Source: Trichomonas vaginalis G3
Lineage: Eukaryota; Parabasalia; Trichomonadida; Trichomonadidae
Assembly: GCF_026262505.1 (NCBI RefSeq)
Contig: NC_067205.1
Location: 5,270,001 to 5,334,000 of the forward strand
Direction: 5' to 3'
Length of the DNA stretch: 64,000 bases
Made by a program: the position numbers and the translations under genes
The notes under the pieces: generated by a model
Seen by the model: only the letters and a program-made list of their open reading frames with translations
Databases searched by the model: none
Told to the model about the DNA's origin: nothing
In this document: one piece after another, positions 63,030 to 64,000 of the stretch
Layout of the letters: each line of letters opens with the position of its first letter
How positions within the stretch are numbered: position 1 is the first letter of the stretch

Positions 63030-63161
63030 ATAGCCGCTGCCAGACCAAATGAATTAACCGTTGTGAATAACGTTTCTGAATCTTTATTTAAAAAGATAAA
63101 ATATCACGATTTTGGCTGCGTTAAAAATCAAAGAATTGATGTTTTGTCAAAAATCTTTTAG
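63021..63161 (+). pseudogene. Gene fragment in the MULE-like element, 46 codons
   Basis: Short open stretch with protein-like composition (ARPNELTVVNNVSESLFKKI). It starts inside the last hairpin half copy, so the ATG itself is chance. Probably part of a captured host gene. Confidence 0.35.
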
Positions 63162-63195
63162 AAGAAGTTGCACCCAATTACTTTTATCGTATTAA

Positions 63196-63567
63196 AACGA
63201 TTTACTTCAAACAGGTTTTATTCCTTCAATTAGAATTCGCGAGCCTCGATTGACAGATTATAAAACAAAATTGAAAAGAGAAGTTCAATCACGTTTATAC
63301 CAAGTATTAAATTTTGTTCAGAATCAAGAAGCCAATTTGAATCCATTAAGATTTTTATTGGAAAATGCTGAAGAAAAACTTTCTCAAATAAATGAGAAGA
63401 TACAAAATTCAATTACATATTTAAGATCGTTTGAAATTCCAAATGAATTGTTAGATACGTATATGTTAGAAATTAATGAATTTTGTTATAATTCTCCAGA
63501 TTATATTTTAGAACATTTCGAAGAATTTTTGGAGGATTTCAAAGAAAAGAATAATTTAATAGACTAA
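63196..63567 (+). pseudogene. Gene fragment in the MULE-like element, 123 codons
   Basis: Open from just after a stop at 63193, without ATG at its start, to TAA. Long helices with leucine heptads (LNPLRFLLENAEEKLSQINE) and an acidic end. Good coding composition. It looks like the C-terminal part of a captured host gene. Family not recognised. Confidence 0.4.
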
Positions 63568-63756
63568 AAAATTTATTATTTTTATTTATTGTGAATTTTA
63601 AATTGTCACTTTTTAAGTGTTACTCCCTATTGAAAGTGTCACTTTTGGGGTGTCACTTTTTCGGAAATTCTTATATACTCTTCGTAAAGTGTCAAAACCG
63701 CTAAGTGGTGTACGGAGGCGCGCAGTGCCACAGTACACGACTTAGGGATACTAACT

Positions 63757-63956
63757 CTTAGTACTTTTAAAGTTAATTTCAGAAAAAATTTGACACAGTG
63801 GTATCCGGCACATACAAGTGGTGTACAACCAAAATATAAGTTGGTTTAAACATATATTGCTATATCTCATGATCTTACTTAGTACTTTTAAAGTTAATTT
63901 CAGAAAAAATTGACACAATGGTATCCGGCACATACAAGTGGTGTACAACCAAAATT
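63757..63956. repeat. Host tandem repeat of 121 bp, target of E2
   Basis: CTTAGTACTTTTAAAGTTAA begins at 63757 and again at 63878. Both copies go on with GACACA, GGTATCCGGCACATACAAG and GTGTACAACC. The left flank of E2 ends with the same GATCTTACTTAG, so E2 jumped into the border of such a unit. Confidence 0.75.
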
Positions 63957-64000
63957 TCATACCTAGTTTTACATTTATGTTTAGTTTTATTTCACCTAAT

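Larger units (their letters stand above)
61727..63680. mobile_element. MULE-like non-autonomous transposon, 1954 bp
   Basis: Bounded by a 9-bp duplication. The ends are inverted: ATAAGAATTACCGAAAAAGT on the left against ATAAGAATTTCCGAAAAAGT read inward from the right, followed by GACA. Nine-base duplications are typical of Mutator-like elements, known in trichomonads. No transposase. It holds a hairpin array (about 62030-62960) and two short open stretches that look like captured gene pieces, as in Pack-MULEs. It is younger than E2. Confidence 0.75.
39424..63756. mobile_element. Maverick/Polinton element E2, mostly preserved
   Basis: 24.3 kb including a later 1.95 kb insertion. It starts with AG, has inverted ends of about 880 bp and a 5-bp duplication, all typical of Mavericks/Polintons. 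It carries protein-primed DNA polymerase B, rve integrase with a chromodomain-like end, FtsK/HerA-type ATPase, capsid-like and minor structural proteins, a phage-like fibre and KilA-N proteins. About five to eight breaks are spread over it, while most small genes look whole. The two inverted ends are almost identical, including identical copies of the gene they carry, so the insertion is recent. Confidence 0.85.
60923..63756. repeat. Right inverted end of E2, interrupted by a MULE-like element
   Basis: Inverse of 39424-40307. The insertion at 61727-63680 splits it. Outside the insertion the two ends are almost identical. Confidence 0.85.

Noticed and set aside
63751-63960. Minus-strand open stretch of 69 codons at the right border
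   Set aside because: It translates the 121-bp host repeat twice and starts within the element end.

Overview
The window looks like a chromosome piece from a parabasalid flagellate (a trichomonad such as Trichomonas or Tritrichomonas). The basis is very high AT content, genes without evident introns, a start-site motif of the trichomonad Inr type (TCAYTW) just before several host start codons, typical host families (a TKL-like kinase, a BTB/discoidin protein, a two-repeat Myb protein), and giant Maverick/Polinton-type elements, which are known to be abundant in trichomonads. I cannot fix the species from sequence alone.

Layout. 1-11.5 kb is host DNA: a secreted protein running off the left edge (minus), a 2 kb stretch of gene fragments, a small gene with an early in-frame stop, a BTB-BACK-discoidin gene (minus), a large kinase (minus), a 1.04 kb TTAA-flanked MITE and a Myb gene (plus). 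11.8-38.0 kb is a DNA transposon (here A) with long inverted ends, 121-bp tandem arrays in each end and one rve-type integrase gene. It has been split by a 21.9 kb capsid-bearing virus-like element (here E1, 14004-35913). E1 has an ATAAT duplication at both sides, a poly-A/poly-T run and a GC-rich hairpin at each end. It carries remnants of a DNA methyltransferase, phage-like fibres, a packaging ATPase, a D5-type helicase, capsid-like proteins, a long coiled-coil protein and a nucleoplasmin-like protein, and is badly broken. 38.0-39.4 kb is a spacer with a large palindrome. 39424-63756 is a second, much better preserved Maverick/Polinton (E2) with a CTTAG duplication and about 880-bp inverted ends. 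Each end carries the same 144-residue gene. E2 holds a protein-primed DNA polymerase, integrase, packaging ATPase, capsid and minor structural proteins, a 778-residue phage-like fibre and two KilA-N proteins. A 1.95 kb MULE-like element (9-bp duplication) sits in E2's right end and contains about a dozen back-to-back hairpins.

How the parts fit. E2 is built like a small dsDNA virus with a replication and integration module (polymerase, integrase, KilA-N proteins) and a virion module (capsid, penton-like and fibre proteins, membrane-active basic proteins, packaging ATPase). E1 shares the virion logic, but I find no polymerase or integrase of its own and see a D5-type helicase instead.

The most unusual signals are: (1) an intergenic module of repeated 5-6 bp words around a palindrome, used six times in E2 and twice in E1, with the same layout but a different word in each element, usually at gene 3' ends; (2) the hairpin array in the MULE-like element, with paired changes that keep stems intact; (3) E1 end hairpins whose stems differ but still pair; (4) a histone-chaperone-like protein and phage-like fibres in eukaryotic virus-like elements. 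All family calls were made by eye and no database was searched.
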